A stretch of 64,000 nt of DNA from Ferdinandcohnia salidurans (GCF_042680725.1 NZ_JBHUEK010000010.1:317232-381231); one strand, 5' to 3'. Positions 42,906 through 51,612 are shown, counted from the stretch's first letter. Notes: generated by a model not told the origin, from the sequence alone. Made by a program: numbers and translations.

Positions 42906-44252
42906 ATGACACATGTTCGTTTTGATTATTCAAAAGCATTAACTTTTTTTGGAGAACATGAAATTACATATCTACGTGATGCGGTTAAGGTCGCACACCA
43001 TTCTATACATGAAAAAACAGGCGCAGGTAGTGATTTCTTAGGATGGGTAGACCTTCCTTCCGAATATGACAAAGAAGAATTTTCTCGCATTCAAAAGAGC
43101 GCTAAAAAAATCAAATCAGATTCTGACATTTTACTAGTGATTGGTATCGGTGGTTCTTATCTTGGTGCAAAAGCAGCTATTGATTGGTTAAACCACTCCT
43201 TCTATAATTCCTTATCAAAGGAACAACGTAAAACACCACAAATCGTATTTGTAGGGAACAACATCAGTTCTACATATATGAAAGACCTTATGGATTTACT
43301 AGAAGGTAAAGATTATTCAATTAACGTCATTTCTAAATCTGGAACAACAACTGAACCAGCACTAGCATTCCGTATCTTCCGTAAAATGTTAATTGAAAAA
43401 TACGGAAAAGAAGAAGCTCGTGGCCGTATCTTTGCAACAACTGACAAAGCACGTGGTGCATTAAAAACTTTAGCAACTGAAGAAGGCTATGAATCCTTCG
43501 TCATTCCTGATGATGTTGGTGGTCGTTACTCCGTTTTAACAGCTGTTGGACTACTTCCAATTGCCGTTAGTGGTGCAAATATTGAAGAAATGATGAAGGG
43601 TGCACAAGCAGCAAGTGTTGATTTCTCTAAATCAGAGCTTGAAGAGAACGCTGCTTACCAATATGCGGCTGTTCGTAATGCACTATACAACAAAGGCAAA
43701 ACAATTGAAATGTTAATCAACTATGAACCAGGACTTCAATATTTCTCTGAATGGTGGAAGCAATTATTTGGCGAAAGTGAAGGGAAAGACCAAAAAGGGA
43801 TTTATCCATCGTCTGCAAACTTCTCAACAGACCTTCACTCACTTGGACAATATGTTCAAGAAGGGCGACGTGATTTATTTGAAACAGTTATTAATATCGA
43901 AAAATCCCGTCATGAATTAATTGTTGAAGCAGAAGATAATGATTTAGATGGATTAAATTATTTAGCTGGAAAATCAGTTGATTTTGTTAATAAGAAAGCA
44001 TTCGAAGGTACAATGCTTGCTCATACAGATGGAGGCGTACCAAATCTAATTGTCCATGTACCAGAAATGGACGAGTATTCATTTGGATACCTTGTGTACT
44101 TCTTTGAGAAAGCATGTGCAATGAGTGGATACCTATTAGGTGTAAATCCATTCGACCAACCAGGTGTAGAAGCATACAAAGTTAATATGTTTGCTCTACT
44201 AGGTAAGCCTGGCTTCGAAGAGAAGAAGGCTGAACTAGAAAAACGCTTATAA
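42906..44252 (+). CDS. pgi: Glucose-6-phosphate isomerase
   Basis: A 448-residue glycolytic enzyme interconverting glucose 6-phosphate and fructose 6-phosphate. Conserved blocks are GIGGSYLGAKAAI, ISKSGTTTEPA, DDVGGRYSVLTAVGLLP (catalytic Arg), FGESEGKDQKGIYPSS (Glu) and the lysine of GVEAYKVNMF. ATG 42906 (MTHVRFDYSK) is eight bases after GGAGG; the frame open from 42891 includes the ribosome binding site. Monocistronic. Confidence 0.97.
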   Translation: MTHVRFDYSKALTFFGEHEITYLRDAVKVAHHSIHEKTGAGSDFLGWVDLPSEYDKEEFSRIQKSAKKIKSDSDILLVIGIGGSYLGAKAAIDWLNHSFYNSLSKEQRKTPQIVFVGNNISSTYMKDLMDLLEGKDYSINVISKSGTTTEPALAFRIFRKMLIEKYGKEEARGRIFATTDKARGALKTLATEEGYESFVIPDDVGGRYSVLTAVGLLPIAVSGANIEEMMKGAQAASVDFSKSELEENAAYQYAAVRNALYNKGKTIEMLINYEPGLQYFSEWWKQLFGESEGKDQKGIYPSSANFSTDLHSLGQYVQEGRRDLFETVINIEKSRHELIVEAEDNDLDGLNYLAGKSVDFVNKKAFEGTMLAHTDGGVPNLIVHVPEMDEYSFGYLVYFFEKACAMSGYLLGVNPFDQPGVEAYKVNMFALLGKPGFEEKKAELEKRL

Positions 44253-44262
44253 GCTGATCATA

Positions 44263-44297
44263 GAAAAAGGGATTCTCGCATCGAGAATCCCTTTTAA
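44263..44297. terminator. Bidirectional terminator pgi/yugO
   Basis: AAAGGGATTCTCG/CGAGAATCCCTTT stem with A and T runs on either side; the yugO stop overlaps its right end. Confidence 0.93.
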
Positions 44298-45286
44298 CTT
44301 TTTATGATTAGAATGTGATCATTTTTTCGTATTTCAAGTGAAAGTGGAGGATTAATTGTTATTTCTTCGCCTCGTTTAATTCCAATTAAAATTTTCCCTT
44401 CTTTTAATAATGTTTCACTCGCTTTTTGAAAAGTTAATCCCACCAAATCAAAGGTAGTTTCCAAAAACTGAAGTTTTACACCTTTTAAATCAACTAACAT
44501 GGACAGCAAAGCATCAGACACTCCATGTGAAAAAAGACTATTGACCATCACCAAACTTGAAAGCCGATTAGTTTGGATGATTTCATCTGCACCACCACGC
44601 TTTGCATTCTGAATCTGATGAGTGGTTAGTATTTCTACAATTGTATAAACGGTTGGATTCAACCCTTTTATCGCAAGTAATGTCAAGATGGTGAGCATAT
44701 CAGCATGTACTTCATCCTTGCCTTGGTCGGCGGTAACTAAGACCATTTCTGCATCCTGTATATTTGCTTGCTTTAGGGTTTCATCACGAGTTGGATCCCC
44801 TTTTATAAAATGAAAATGATTGCCAGGCATCGGGTTTTTTTCTAAGGAATCATCAATTAACAAAATTTCAGTTGCTGACCCCGGAGTTTTAAGAAAAGAA
44901 ATGGTTTCCCTTACCCGTTCATTCCAACCAATGATTATAATGTGTTTTTTTCCGTGGAATCCAGACGTACCTTCAAGGTATGCATTTTGAGTAACGAAGG
45001 TTGAAGTTGAAATCGCAGCGAAATAGCGGGTTACAATTCCAACACCGATAAAGATCAGAAACATCCCCACAATTCTTCCAACAAATGAAGTTGGAGCATA
45101 ATCACCGTATCCTACTGTTGCGGCGGTGACAATCGACCACCAAACCCCGTCGAAAACGGTTGGAAAGTTTTCCGGCTCAATTAAGTGAATAATGGCACCA
45201 AAGATGATGATGACTAATAAAACAATTCCAATAAGCTTGGCAATCAAAAAGCGCTTAAAAAAGGAAGCTAAGATACTTGTTAACAA
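44294..45286 (-). CDS. yugO: Potassium channel YugO (two-helix pore plus RCK domain)
   Basis: A 330-residue membrane protein with two helices around a pore loop whose filter is TVGYGDYAP (about 46-54). An RCK/TrkA-N Rossmann domain (HIIIIGWNERVRE near 115) and a TrkA-C-like end (ITINPPLSLEIRKNDHILII) follow. YugO in B. subtilis mediates potassium-based electrical signalling in biofilms. I prefer TTG 45286, eight bases after AAGGAG; GTG 45295 overlaps that site. Confidence 0.9.
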   Translation of the reverse strand: MLTSILASFFKRFLIAKLIGIVLLVIIIFGAIIHLIEPENFPTVFDGVWWSIVTAATVGYGDYAPTSFVGRIVGMFLIFIGVGIVTRYFAAISTSTFVTQNAYLEGTSGFHGKKHIIIIGWNERVRETISFLKTPGSATEILLIDDSLEKNPMPGNHFHFIKGDPTRDETLKQANIQDAEMVLVTADQGKDEVHADMLTILTLLAIKGLNPTVYTIVEILTTHQIQNAKRGGADEIIQTNRLSSLVMVNSLFSHGVSDALLSMLVDLKGVKLQFLETTFDLVGLTFQKASETLLKEGKILIGIKRGEEITINPPLSLEIRKNDHILIIKS

Positions 45287-45307
45287 ACACTCCACTCCTT
45301 TTTTCTT

Positions 45308-45556
45308 CTATTTTTTTTCATCTTTTGGTAGAAAGGCAAAGATCTCTTTTATGATTGTATTAATCCTACGAGTAATCTCTTCGTCTCCAAAGGTCTCCTT
45401 CGCTTTTTCAATGGCTTCAATAACCTCTTGATCAAATTCAATCAGAGGCTTGTCTTCTTCTGCCTCATTGTATAACTGAATGACAACATCTAAGCCTTCA
45501 TTTAACCGATCAATCGAATCACTAAGTGTCTTCTTCTCATTTTCATTAAGCTTCAT
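45308..45556 (-). CDS. Small acidic helical protein
   Basis: An 82-residue soluble protein starting MKLNENEKKTLSD, mostly charged helix (SIDRLNEGLDVVIQLYNEAEED; EVIEAIEKAKETFGDEEI), ending FLPKDEKK. ATG 45556 follows GAGGAG by seven bases; the longer open frame to 45721 would overlap the SspH promoter region. It lies 21 bp upstream of yugO on the same strand, so the two are probably co-transcribed. A role tied to the channel is speculation. Confidence 0.7.
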   Translation of the reverse strand: MKLNENEKKTLSDSIDRLNEGLDVVIQLYNEAEEDKPLIEFDQEVIEAIEKAKETFGDEEITRRINTIIKEIFAFLPKDEKK

Positions 45557-45681
45557 ACGTTTACTCCTCTTCCTTGATCCTTTCCTATATAGTGTGTTCA
45601 AAAGCTTGCTATTTTTGCATAAATTTCCTAGAAATTCGGAAACTATTGGAGGGAAGAAAATATTAATTGGGAGTGAGTAGA

Positions 45682-45861
45682 ATGGATATTCGTAGAGCAA
45701 GGCAAATCTTATCTTCATCAAATGAAGTTACCGTTCATTATCAAGGCACTTCAGTATGGATTGACAGCTGCGATGAGCAGGGGAATATGTGCACAGTCCA
45801 CCTTAAAGGTAGGGAGCATGAAAAAAATATTGTCCCAGTAGCTGAATTGGAAGAAATGTAA
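45682..45861 (+). CDS. sspH: Small acid-soluble spore protein H family
   Basis: A 59-residue protein beginning MDIRRARQILSSSNEVTVHYQG and ending in a NIVPVAELEEM-like tail, which I recognise as the SASP H family (minor spore-core proteins, not the DNA-binding alpha/beta type). ATG 45682 is nine bases after GGGAGTGAG. A weak forespore sigma-G-like promoter, GCATA at 45617 with GAAACTA 17 bases on, precedes it and fits late expression. Confidence 0.85.
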   Translation: MDIRRARQILSSSNEVTVHYQGTSVWIDSCDEQGNMCTVHLKGREHEKNIVPVAELEEM

Positions 45862-45894
45862 GTACAAAAGTATTAGATCGGGTTGATTTTTGCC

Positions 45895-46800
45895 GGGTGT
45901 AGGGTGGCATTTTGACTGGAAAGAGAAAATTATTGTTTTCTCTGTCTGAATCATCCCGGCATTCCGACTTGCTTTAGAGGTATCTGGGTGCTAAGAGTCC
46001 GAATCAATGACACAATTGGACTCACTGGAGCTTTTTCTGGTTGAGTCTGTCGGAATCAACCCGTAATTCTGACACAAAGGAGTAGTTAGTGGTTGAGGCT
46101 GTCAGAATAACCCTTGAATTCAGACTCACCGTAGAGTTTTTTTGTTCACTGAGTCCGAATAAGCTTTGCATTCTGACACAAGGGAGATGTTTCGGGTTAA
46201 GTCTGTCAGAATAACCCTTGTATTGGGACACACCGTAGAGTTTTCTGTGTTCACTGAGTCCGAATTGACCAAGCATTCTGGCACAAAGTAGAAGTTACTG
46301 GTTGAGTCTGTCAGAAAAACCCTTGATTTCAGACTCACCGTAGAGTATTCTAGTTCACTGAGTCCGAATGAGCCTAGCATTCTGACACAAGGGAGAAGTT
46401 TCGGGTTGAGTCTGTCAGAATAACCCTTGTATTCAGACTCACCGTAGAGTTTTTTGGTTCACTGAGTCCGAATAAGCTTTGCATTCTGACACAAAGGAGT
46501 AGTTACTTGCTGAGTCTGTCAGAAAATCCCTTGTATTGGGACACACCGTAGAGTTTTCTGTGTTCACTGAGTCCGAATGAGCCAAGCATTCTGACACAAA
46601 GGAGAAGTAAGTGGTTGAGTCTGTCAGAATAACCCTTGTATTCAGACTCACCGCAGAGTTTTCTAGTTCATTGAGTCCGAATTGGCTAAGCATTCTGACA
46701 CAAAGGAGAAGTTACTTATTGAGTCTGTCAGAAAAACCCTTGAATTCAGACTCACCGTAGAAGTTTCAAGTTCCTGAGTCAGAATCATCAAGTGGACTCA
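45895..46800. repeat. 104-bp tandem repeat array with 312-bp higher-order units
   Basis: At least seven copies of a 104-base unit marked by GACTCACCGTAGAG (46124 to 46749), with degenerate copies at both ends. Each unit is two related 52-base halves with dyads GAGTCCGAAT...ATTCTGAC and GAGTCTG...CAGACTC. Variants recur every third unit (GGGACACACCG at about 46229 and 46541), so a block of about 312 bases was duplicated. Since 312 is divisible by three, three look-alike 84-codon frames appear on the minus strand; I do not regard them as genes. It fills the convergent gap between sspH and the gene at 46876. Confidence 0.92.
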
Positions 46801-46841
46801 CCGAGAACTACCATGTTCCTTACTAATATTGAATGACAAAA

Positions 46842-46877
46842 CAAAAGCTCCCATTTTACGCAAAGGGGAGCTTTTTT
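46842..46877. terminator. Terminator at the right end of the 104-bp array
   Basis: AAAAGCTCCC-loop-GGGGAGCTTTT followed by TTT; it also ends the leftward small gene at 46876. Confidence 0.85.
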
Positions 46878-46995
46878 AATCCCAAAATCCACTAATGAAT
46901 TTTGCGAATATATCCGAACTAAAGTAGAAAAATGAGCATAGAAAAAAAGCAATCACAAGTCCAGTTAAAATCCAACTAAGTGTCTCCTTCTTCAC
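46876..46995 (-). CDS. Small single-pass membrane protein (39 aa)
   Basis: A 39-codon frame from GTG 46995, five bases after AGAGGTGA. The product is one membrane helix (WILTGLVIAFFLCSFFYF) between MKKETLS and a short tail ending GFWD. The clear ribosome binding site and flanking terminators support a real gene. No family recognised. Confidence 0.6.
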   Translation of the reverse strand: MKKETLSWILTGLVIAFFLCSFFYFSSDIFAKFISGFWD

Positions 46996-47047
46996 ACAAT
47001 CACCTCTTTTATATACTATTTGCATATTGGAATCTTTCATGCAAACC

Positions 47048-47079
47048 AAAAAACCTCTAGGACACCCTAGAGGTTTTTT
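47048..47079. terminator. Palindromic terminator
   Basis: AAAAACCTCTAGG/CCTAGAGGTTTTT perfect stem with a four-base loop, about 50 bases upstream of the leftward small gene. What transcript it ends is unclear. Confidence 0.75.
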
Positions 47080-47114
47080 GTATATATAAATGATAGGGGA
47101 AATGAAGTAAAAAG

Positions 47115-47146
47115 TGCCTCTAATTATGAGAGAGTAATTAGAGGCA
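47115..47146. promoter_or_regulatory. Perfect 12-bp inverted repeat
   Basis: TGCCTCTAATTA-N8-TAATTAGAGGCA, upstream of the gene at 47290. It has no T-run rightward but CTTTTTAC leftward, so it is either an operator or a terminator for an unseen leftward transcript. Confidence 0.45.
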
Positions 47147-47289
47147 AGAGAGAAATGAAAACTTCATTGAATTAGACGACCTGTCTTGTAAAAGGTTACA
47201 AACTCTATAAAATTTTTTTAAAGGATATTCATTCTTTTTCTCTTCCAAGCATACATATAGGACAAGCGAAAAAAAGAGGGGGATTTGAT

Positions 47290-47448
47290 ATGTCTTATCC
47301 AGGATCAAAGGGTTGGTATGTGAAACAATTAAAAGAAAAAGGGATTTACCATCATCCAGTTGAGCGTAAAAAACTAGAAACGTATAAAACATATATCCTA
47401 CGAAAATTATATTTTGAACTAGTTGCGGATAAAGAAGCAGATAAATAA
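47290..47448 (+). CDS. DUF2639-like small protein
   Basis: A 52-codon gene. The product MSYPGSKGWYVKQLKEKG...ERKKLETYKTYILRKLYFELV is basic and helical, and fits the small Bacillus DUF2639/YflJ family as I remember it. ATG 47290 follows AGAGGGGG. Function unknown. Confidence 0.72.
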   Translation: MSYPGSKGWYVKQLKEKGIYHHPVERKKLETYKTYILRKLYFELVADKEADK

Positions 47449-47453
47449 TTGTC

Positions 47454-47481
47454 AAAAGCGGTCCTCGAGGCTGCTTTTTTT
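47454..47481 (+). terminator. Terminator of the DUF2639-like gene
   Basis: AAAAGCGGTCCTC/GAGGCTGCTTTT imperfect stem followed by TTT. Confidence 0.72.
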
Positions 47482-47549
47482 GTGCGAACATTTTTCTCCA
47501 AATCTACTCATTTTTAAAATATAATAAGAGATGAGTAGGAGGGGGATCA

Positions 47550-48260
47550 GTGGAAACAGTCGAAATCGATTTATCACAACGATTTGAGATAGCCTTCAAT
47601 CGTGTTCATAAAGCATTAAGTAAAATGGTCAAGAATGTGAATGGAGATATATTTAGTCAATTGGTTGCACATGGTGCAAAAAGGCATGCCATAATCCGTT
47701 CCTATAAGGATGAACTCTTTCAATTTGCTAAGCTCCGCAATGCGATTGTCCATGAAAAATTACGTGCTGATTTTTATATAGCTGAGCCACATCAAGAAGT
47801 GGTTGAGCGGATTGAGGAAATTGCAGCTCTTTTGGAGAAACCAGTAACGGCATTATCGATTTCAAGTCGCCCTGTTATTTATTTTAATTTTCATTCCTCT
47901 ATTAAAGATGTGATTCTTGCTATCCATAATAATTCGTATACGAAGTTTCCGATTTACAATGATGGTACATGCATTGGAATTTTAACGTCTGGGGCCATAA
48001 TGAAATGGATGGCCAAACATTTATCAAATGATAGTATCGATTTATCAAATATCCGAGTTGGGGAAGTTATCCCCTACGAAACAAAGCATCTAATCGAATT
48101 TGTTGATCAAAATTGTGATATATTTGTCGTTGAAGAAAAGTTTGAGAAACGCCATGCCCATGGTAAAAAACTAGAAGCGGTCATCATAACCGAAACTGGA
48201 CAAATCGACGAAAAGCCATTAGGGATCATCACATCATGGGACCTAATTGAAATTGATTAA
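47550..48260 (+). CDS. CBS-domain protein
   Basis: A 236-residue soluble protein. An N-terminal helical region of about 100 residues (KLRNAIVHEKLR recalls HEPN/DUF86-type helices) is followed by a pair of CBS motifs (about 105-160 and 168-232; KFPIYNDGTCIGILTSGAIMKWM and KPLGIITSWDLIEI). CBS pairs usually bind adenine nucleotides and regulate a partner. No partner is adjacent. GTG 47550 is seven bases after AGGAGG. Confidence 0.85.
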   Translation: METVEIDLSQRFEIAFNRVHKALSKMVKNVNGDIFSQLVAHGAKRHAIIRSYKDELFQFAKLRNAIVHEKLRADFYIAEPHQEVVERIEEIAALLEKPVTALSISSRPVIYFNFHSSIKDVILAIHNNSYTKFPIYNDGTCIGILTSGAIMKWMAKHLSNDSIDLSNIRVGEVIPYETKHLIEFVDQNCDIFVVEEKFEKRHAHGKKLEAVIITETGQIDEKPLGIITSWDLIEID

Positions 48261-48271
48261 ATACGCGAACT

Positions 48272-48300
48272 AAAAAGGCACTGAGAACAGTGCCTTTTAA
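48272..48300. terminator. Bidirectional terminator CBS gene/SIMPL gene
   Basis: AAAAGGCACTG/CAGTGCCTTTT stem with an AGAA loop. Confidence 0.88.
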
Positions 48301-48303
48301 TTA

Positions 48304-48984
48304 TTAAACTGAATATAGGAACGTCGCTTCCACCCTAGCGGTTATCGTCAATTCCCCAGCTTGGATCGGTGTAGCAGCTTCACTTTTGGCAAACATTGCA
48401 GTTTGAAATGGAACAGGTGGGCTTTGCTGTGATAACTCCTTAATTTGAAGGGGAACCTCTTGAAGTGCAACTCCTAATTTTTTTGCGATTGTCCTTGCTT
48501 TATCTTGTCCGTCTTGAACGGCATTCTGAAGTGCTCTTTCATAATATATTTGAGGATTGCGTACTGTAAAAGTAATATTCGTCACCGTATTGGCTCCGTT
48601 CTGAACGGCTGTATCTACAACGGTACCTACCGATTGGATGTCCACATCTGATATTTGTAACATATGAGTCACTCGGTAGCCCCTTAAGGTCTGTTTCGAG
48701 TTTTCATAGTCATAAATGATGTCGATTCGAAAATCTACTGTTTTGATATGTTCATTTGGTATCCCTAGTCCTAATAAAGAATCTATGACCTTTTTTGTTA
48801 GTTGGTTATTTTCATTTTGAGCTTCAGTAACTGTGCTACTTTCTGTGATGACACCTAATGTGATGGTGGCAATGTTCGGCGCAGTTGTAACAATTCCCTC
48901 ACCATTTACTTGCATTCGATGTGTATTGGTACTATTGTTCCTTTTAGGTTGAGAACGCATCATCCAAGGTTCATAATAATACAT
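48304..48984 (-). CDS. SIMPL-domain (DUF541) protein
   Basis: A 226-residue protein with the SIMPL/DUF541 fold: VNGEGIVTTAPNIATITLGVITES at the start of the domain, repeated beta-alpha units, and LTITARVEATFLYSV at the end. There is no signal peptide: an N-terminal MYYYEPWMMRSQPKRNN tail precedes the domain, unlike the exported E. coli relative YggE. I use ATG 48984, seven bases after GGAAGGAG. Function unknown in Bacillus. Confidence 0.85.
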   Translation of the reverse strand: MYYYEPWMMRSQPKRNNSTNTHRMQVNGEGIVTTAPNIATITLGVITESSTVTEAQNENNQLTKKVIDSLLGLGIPNEHIKTVDFRIDIIYDYENSKQTLRGYRVTHMLQISDVDIQSVGTVVDTAVQNGANTVTNITFTVRNPQIYYERALQNAVQDGQDKARTIAKKLGVALQEVPLQIKELSQQSPPVPFQTAMFAKSEAATPIQAGELTITARVEATFLYSV

Positions 48985-49082
48985 CGTAGAGCTCCTTCCC
49001 AAAATAATCTTTTTGGTATTGTATTACTTCGAGAACATTTAGGTGTGCATACAAAAAAATAAAGCCCACGGATTTCATGAGC

Positions 49083-49847
49083 TTAGCCAGCCATTCTTTT
49101 TCGATACAATGGTCCAAAAATGACGTGTAAACATATATCCCCTGTAAAGTGAGCAATCATGGCTATTTCAATTCCAAACTTCCAATATAAATACCCAAAC
49201 AACATTCCAGGTATGGCATTAAGTAAAACCGTACGGATAATAACGATTTTGGATTTGCCGAAAAGTCCAAAAGCAGCCGGCAAATGTCCTACGCCGAATA
49301 AAAGGGCAGCAACGATGATCCCAATCCAATATGCAAGATCGCCTAACCCTAAAAGGCTTAATACATATACCACTGCTGTCATTAAAAATAAGCGGGTTAA
49401 AACTTCCTCTGAGATTCCACCATAAAATGAAGCTAAAAACGATTGAAATCTAGAAGGTTCATCCATTTGAACATTAGGTATCTTTTTCATGAAAAGAATA
49501 TCCAAACCGATGATGATAATGGCTACAACAAATCCAATCACAATACTCAGAAGAATGGTCCCTGAGATGTCGTAGGGAACAGTGCTCCCATCTAACCAGG
49601 AATCAATTAACCACCAATGTAAGTCAACTTTTGGAGCAAGCCATGTTCCAATAAATGCGGAAACTCCTAATAACACAACACTTTGAATGATACTGATTAA
49701 AACAAGTACTGGTGTAGGAGGAATCTTTTTAGTGGGATTCTTTATTGTATCCTCTTCAATTTTTCCTTTTAACATTTTAAACTGATAGGGCATAACGACG
49801 ATTGCCCCGATTGATGCAGCTATCCAAAATATAAAAAACTCTGTCAT
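49083..49847 (-). CDS. CPBP (CAAX/bacteriocin-processing type) intramembrane protease
   Basis: A 254-residue membrane protein with about seven helices. The CPBP motifs are intact: EEVLTR (glutamates and Arg) in GGISEEVLTRLFLM, FGVGHLPA and IAHFTGDICLH. Such proteins act as intramembrane glutamic proteases in bacteriocin immunity or protein processing, but substrates are usually unknown. No bacteriocin genes are nearby. Confidence 0.87.
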   Translation of the reverse strand: MTEFFIFWIAASIGAIVVMPYQFKMLKGKIEEDTIKNPTKKIPPTPVLVLISIIQSVVLLGVSAFIGTWLAPKVDLHWWLIDSWLDGSTVPYDISGTILLSIVIGFVVAIIIIGLDILFMKKIPNVQMDEPSRFQSFLASFYGGISEEVLTRLFLMTAVVYVLSLLGLGDLAYWIGIIVAALLFGVGHLPAAFGLFGKSKIVIIRTVLLNAIPGMLFGYLYWKFGIEIAMIAHFTGDICLHVIFGPLYRKRMAG

Positions 49848-49941
49848 CTAAACACCCTCATTCATTTTCGTTATCATTTATTTTCCGTAGATAATACGAA
49901 TGAAGTGTTGAGAAAGTTCATTTTTATTTTTCAAGTTAAAC

Positions 49942-49969
49942 AAAAAAAGGTGCCCATTAAGGCACCTTA
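49942..49969 (-). terminator. Terminator of the glucosaminidase gene
   Basis: AAGGTGCC/GGCACCTT stem with a short ATTAA loop; the A-run gives a U-tract leftward. Confidence 0.88.
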
Positions 49970-49970
49970 A

Positions 49971-50696
49971 TCATACTTGATCTTCTTTAACATTATTCAT
50001 AATGGATACAATATTTTTTACCCATTGATTATTTAGACCAGTGGCGTCATTCGCTGCTTGATTTGGAGCATAGATTGTTTGGATTTCACCGATTGTTTCA
50101 TTTCCGTTCTCGACATAGTATTTCTTTAAATAGATCGCTTTAAAATGGATACTATCTTCAATAGAACGAAACTTTTGCCATTCTGTTCCACCTTCGACTA
50201 ATTCCTGGCAACCAGGGTTTGGATAATCTTCCCCAAAAATATCGGCGTAAATATCAGGCATACATGTAATACCCCCAATATTGTTCCAAGGTGAGGTTGA
50301 AATTTCAGAATCTCCCCAACCGGTTTCCTGAGCAGCTAATGCTGCTAAAAATACAGGATCAATATCATGCTCTTCACCCGATTTTACAAAGTTTGGTCCT
50401 AAACCTTTTAGATTTCCCTTTAAATGCTTGTCCAATTCTTGACCAGTAATAGTATTTTCCTGTTCTACATTATAATTTTTTGAAGCCATTTGCACAGGCT
50501 TGCTTTGCGGTTTTTGATTATTTATTTTTTCTTTCTTTAATTCTTTTACTGGATTAATTGCTGGCGTGTTTTTCTTTTCAAGTGTTTCAGCATTTGAATG
50601 TTGCATGGTAGCGAAAATACTTGTTCCTATAATGATTACAACACCAATTATATAAATGAGGGCTGGTTTTTTAAGTAAAAGGTTTGAGATTTTCAT
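49971..50696 (-). CDS. Membrane-anchored glucosaminidase
   Basis: A 241-residue protein. An N-terminal membrane anchor (about 12-31) and a charged linker rich in Lys, Asn and Pro precede a lysozyme-like glucosaminidase domain (about 95-235). HDIDPVFLAALAAQETGWGDSEIS contains the catalytic glutamate and NNIGGITC a conserved substrate-site segment. It should cut N-acetylglucosaminyl bonds in peptidoglycan. It lacks binding repeats, and two cysteines (CMPD, GCQEL) may form a disulfide. Confidence 0.87.
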   Translation of the reverse strand: MKISNLLLKKPALIYIIGVVIIIGTSIFATMQHSNAETLEKKNTPAINPVKELKKEKINNQKPQSKPVQMASKNYNVEQENTITGQELDKHLKGNLKGLGPNFVKSGEEHDIDPVFLAALAAQETGWGDSEISTSPWNNIGGITCMPDIYADIFGEDYPNPGCQELVEGGTEWQKFRSIEDSIHFKAIYLKKYYVENGNETIGEIQTIYAPNQAANDATGLNNQWVKNIVSIMNNVKEDQV

Positions 50697-50960
50697 ATTA
50701 TCCTACCTCCTTCATAAGACCTTTTTCCTACTCATGGAAACTATCCTAACATACTAAAATGACAGTTATGTTACAAAGAGGTTATAACAATCTTATAAAA
50801 AGATGACAAAGGGTATAGGTTGTTTGCAAATATACTGTTAGTCTAGTATAATCTGAAACTGTATGTTCGTTGTCAGAAACGTAAACATTTCCCATTTTTA
50901 TCAATAAAATGGAAGTAAATTGCTTTTAAGGCAAAAAATATACAATGAAAGGTGTTTGTT

Positions 50961-51482
50961 ATGTATTTTCAAAGTTTGCTAATGAAAGAGGATCTGAATA
51001 AGAACCCGTCAGAGGTCAAACAGGATTTAGAGGATTTACAGTTTCAGCTTTTTCGCATGCAAGATAACATCAAAGAAATTTCTAAAAAGCATCAAATTAT
51101 CGGTATTGACCAATCAAAGGAAGAAAAATGGGTAATTGTATCGGCCTTTGATGACGGCAATCGTTGCCAAATCATGGTGAATGATTGTGACACAGCCTAT
51201 AGAGGTAACTGGGATTTTTCACTTCAGGCACAATACAAAGATGAAGCTAATGCGATTCATATTGGTGATATCAAAGGACCTGCGAACCAGGGCTATGGTT
51301 CGATTTGCATGAATCATTTAAAGGAAATTGCGCGCGAACAAAACATCCCTGTTATTACAGGCGATATCGCAAAAAGAGACTGGGATCACGTTGATCGTCT
51401 TGTCTATTTTTACGAAAAACACGATTTCGAAGTTGAAATCGATCCTAAAACAAAATCGGGTGAAATTATTTGGAAAGATTAA
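50961..51482 (+). CDS. GNAT-like acetyltransferase with coiled-coil N-terminus
   Basis: A 173-residue protein. Residues about 10-50 form a charged coiled-coil-like helix (KQDLEDLQFQLFRMQDNIKEI); the rest resembles a GNAT fold, with IKGPANQGYGSICMNHLKEIA in the position of the acetyl-CoA loop and DRLVYFYEKHDFEVE near the end. ATG 50961 follows AAAGGTG; the GTG at 50952 is in that site. Substrate unknown. Confidence 0.75.
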   Translation: MYFQSLLMKEDLNKNPSEVKQDLEDLQFQLFRMQDNIKEISKKHQIIGIDQSKEEKWVIVSAFDDGNRCQIMVNDCDTAYRGNWDFSLQAQYKDEANAIHIGDIKGPANQGYGSICMNHLKEIAREQNIPVITGDIAKRDWDHVDRLVYFYEKHDFEVEIDPKTKSGEIIWKD

Positions 51483-51493
51483 TTAAAAAGAAA

Positions 51494-51537
51494 GAGACCT
51501 GCTTACCACTTATCTTACGGTAAAGCAGGTCTTTTTA
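51494..51537 (+). terminator. Terminator of the GNAT-like gene
   Basis: AGACCTGCTTACC-loop-GGTAAAGCAGGTCT followed by TTTT. Confidence 0.9.
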
Positions 51538-51612
51538 TTATGAAATAAAATGTCCAAACCGATTGAAGACTTTGACGTATGATACATTAGCTTTGAAAAA
51601 GGAATGAGAACA

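Noticed and set aside
46022..46693. Three similar 84-codon frames on the minus strand
   Set aside because: They arise because the 104-base repeat, taken three at a time, keeps the frame. They have no ribosome binding sites and mirror repeat copies.
47138..47491. 117-codon minus-strand frame
   Set aside because: It covers the 52-residue DUF2639-like gene in antisense and lacks a ribosome binding site; composition is non-protein-like.
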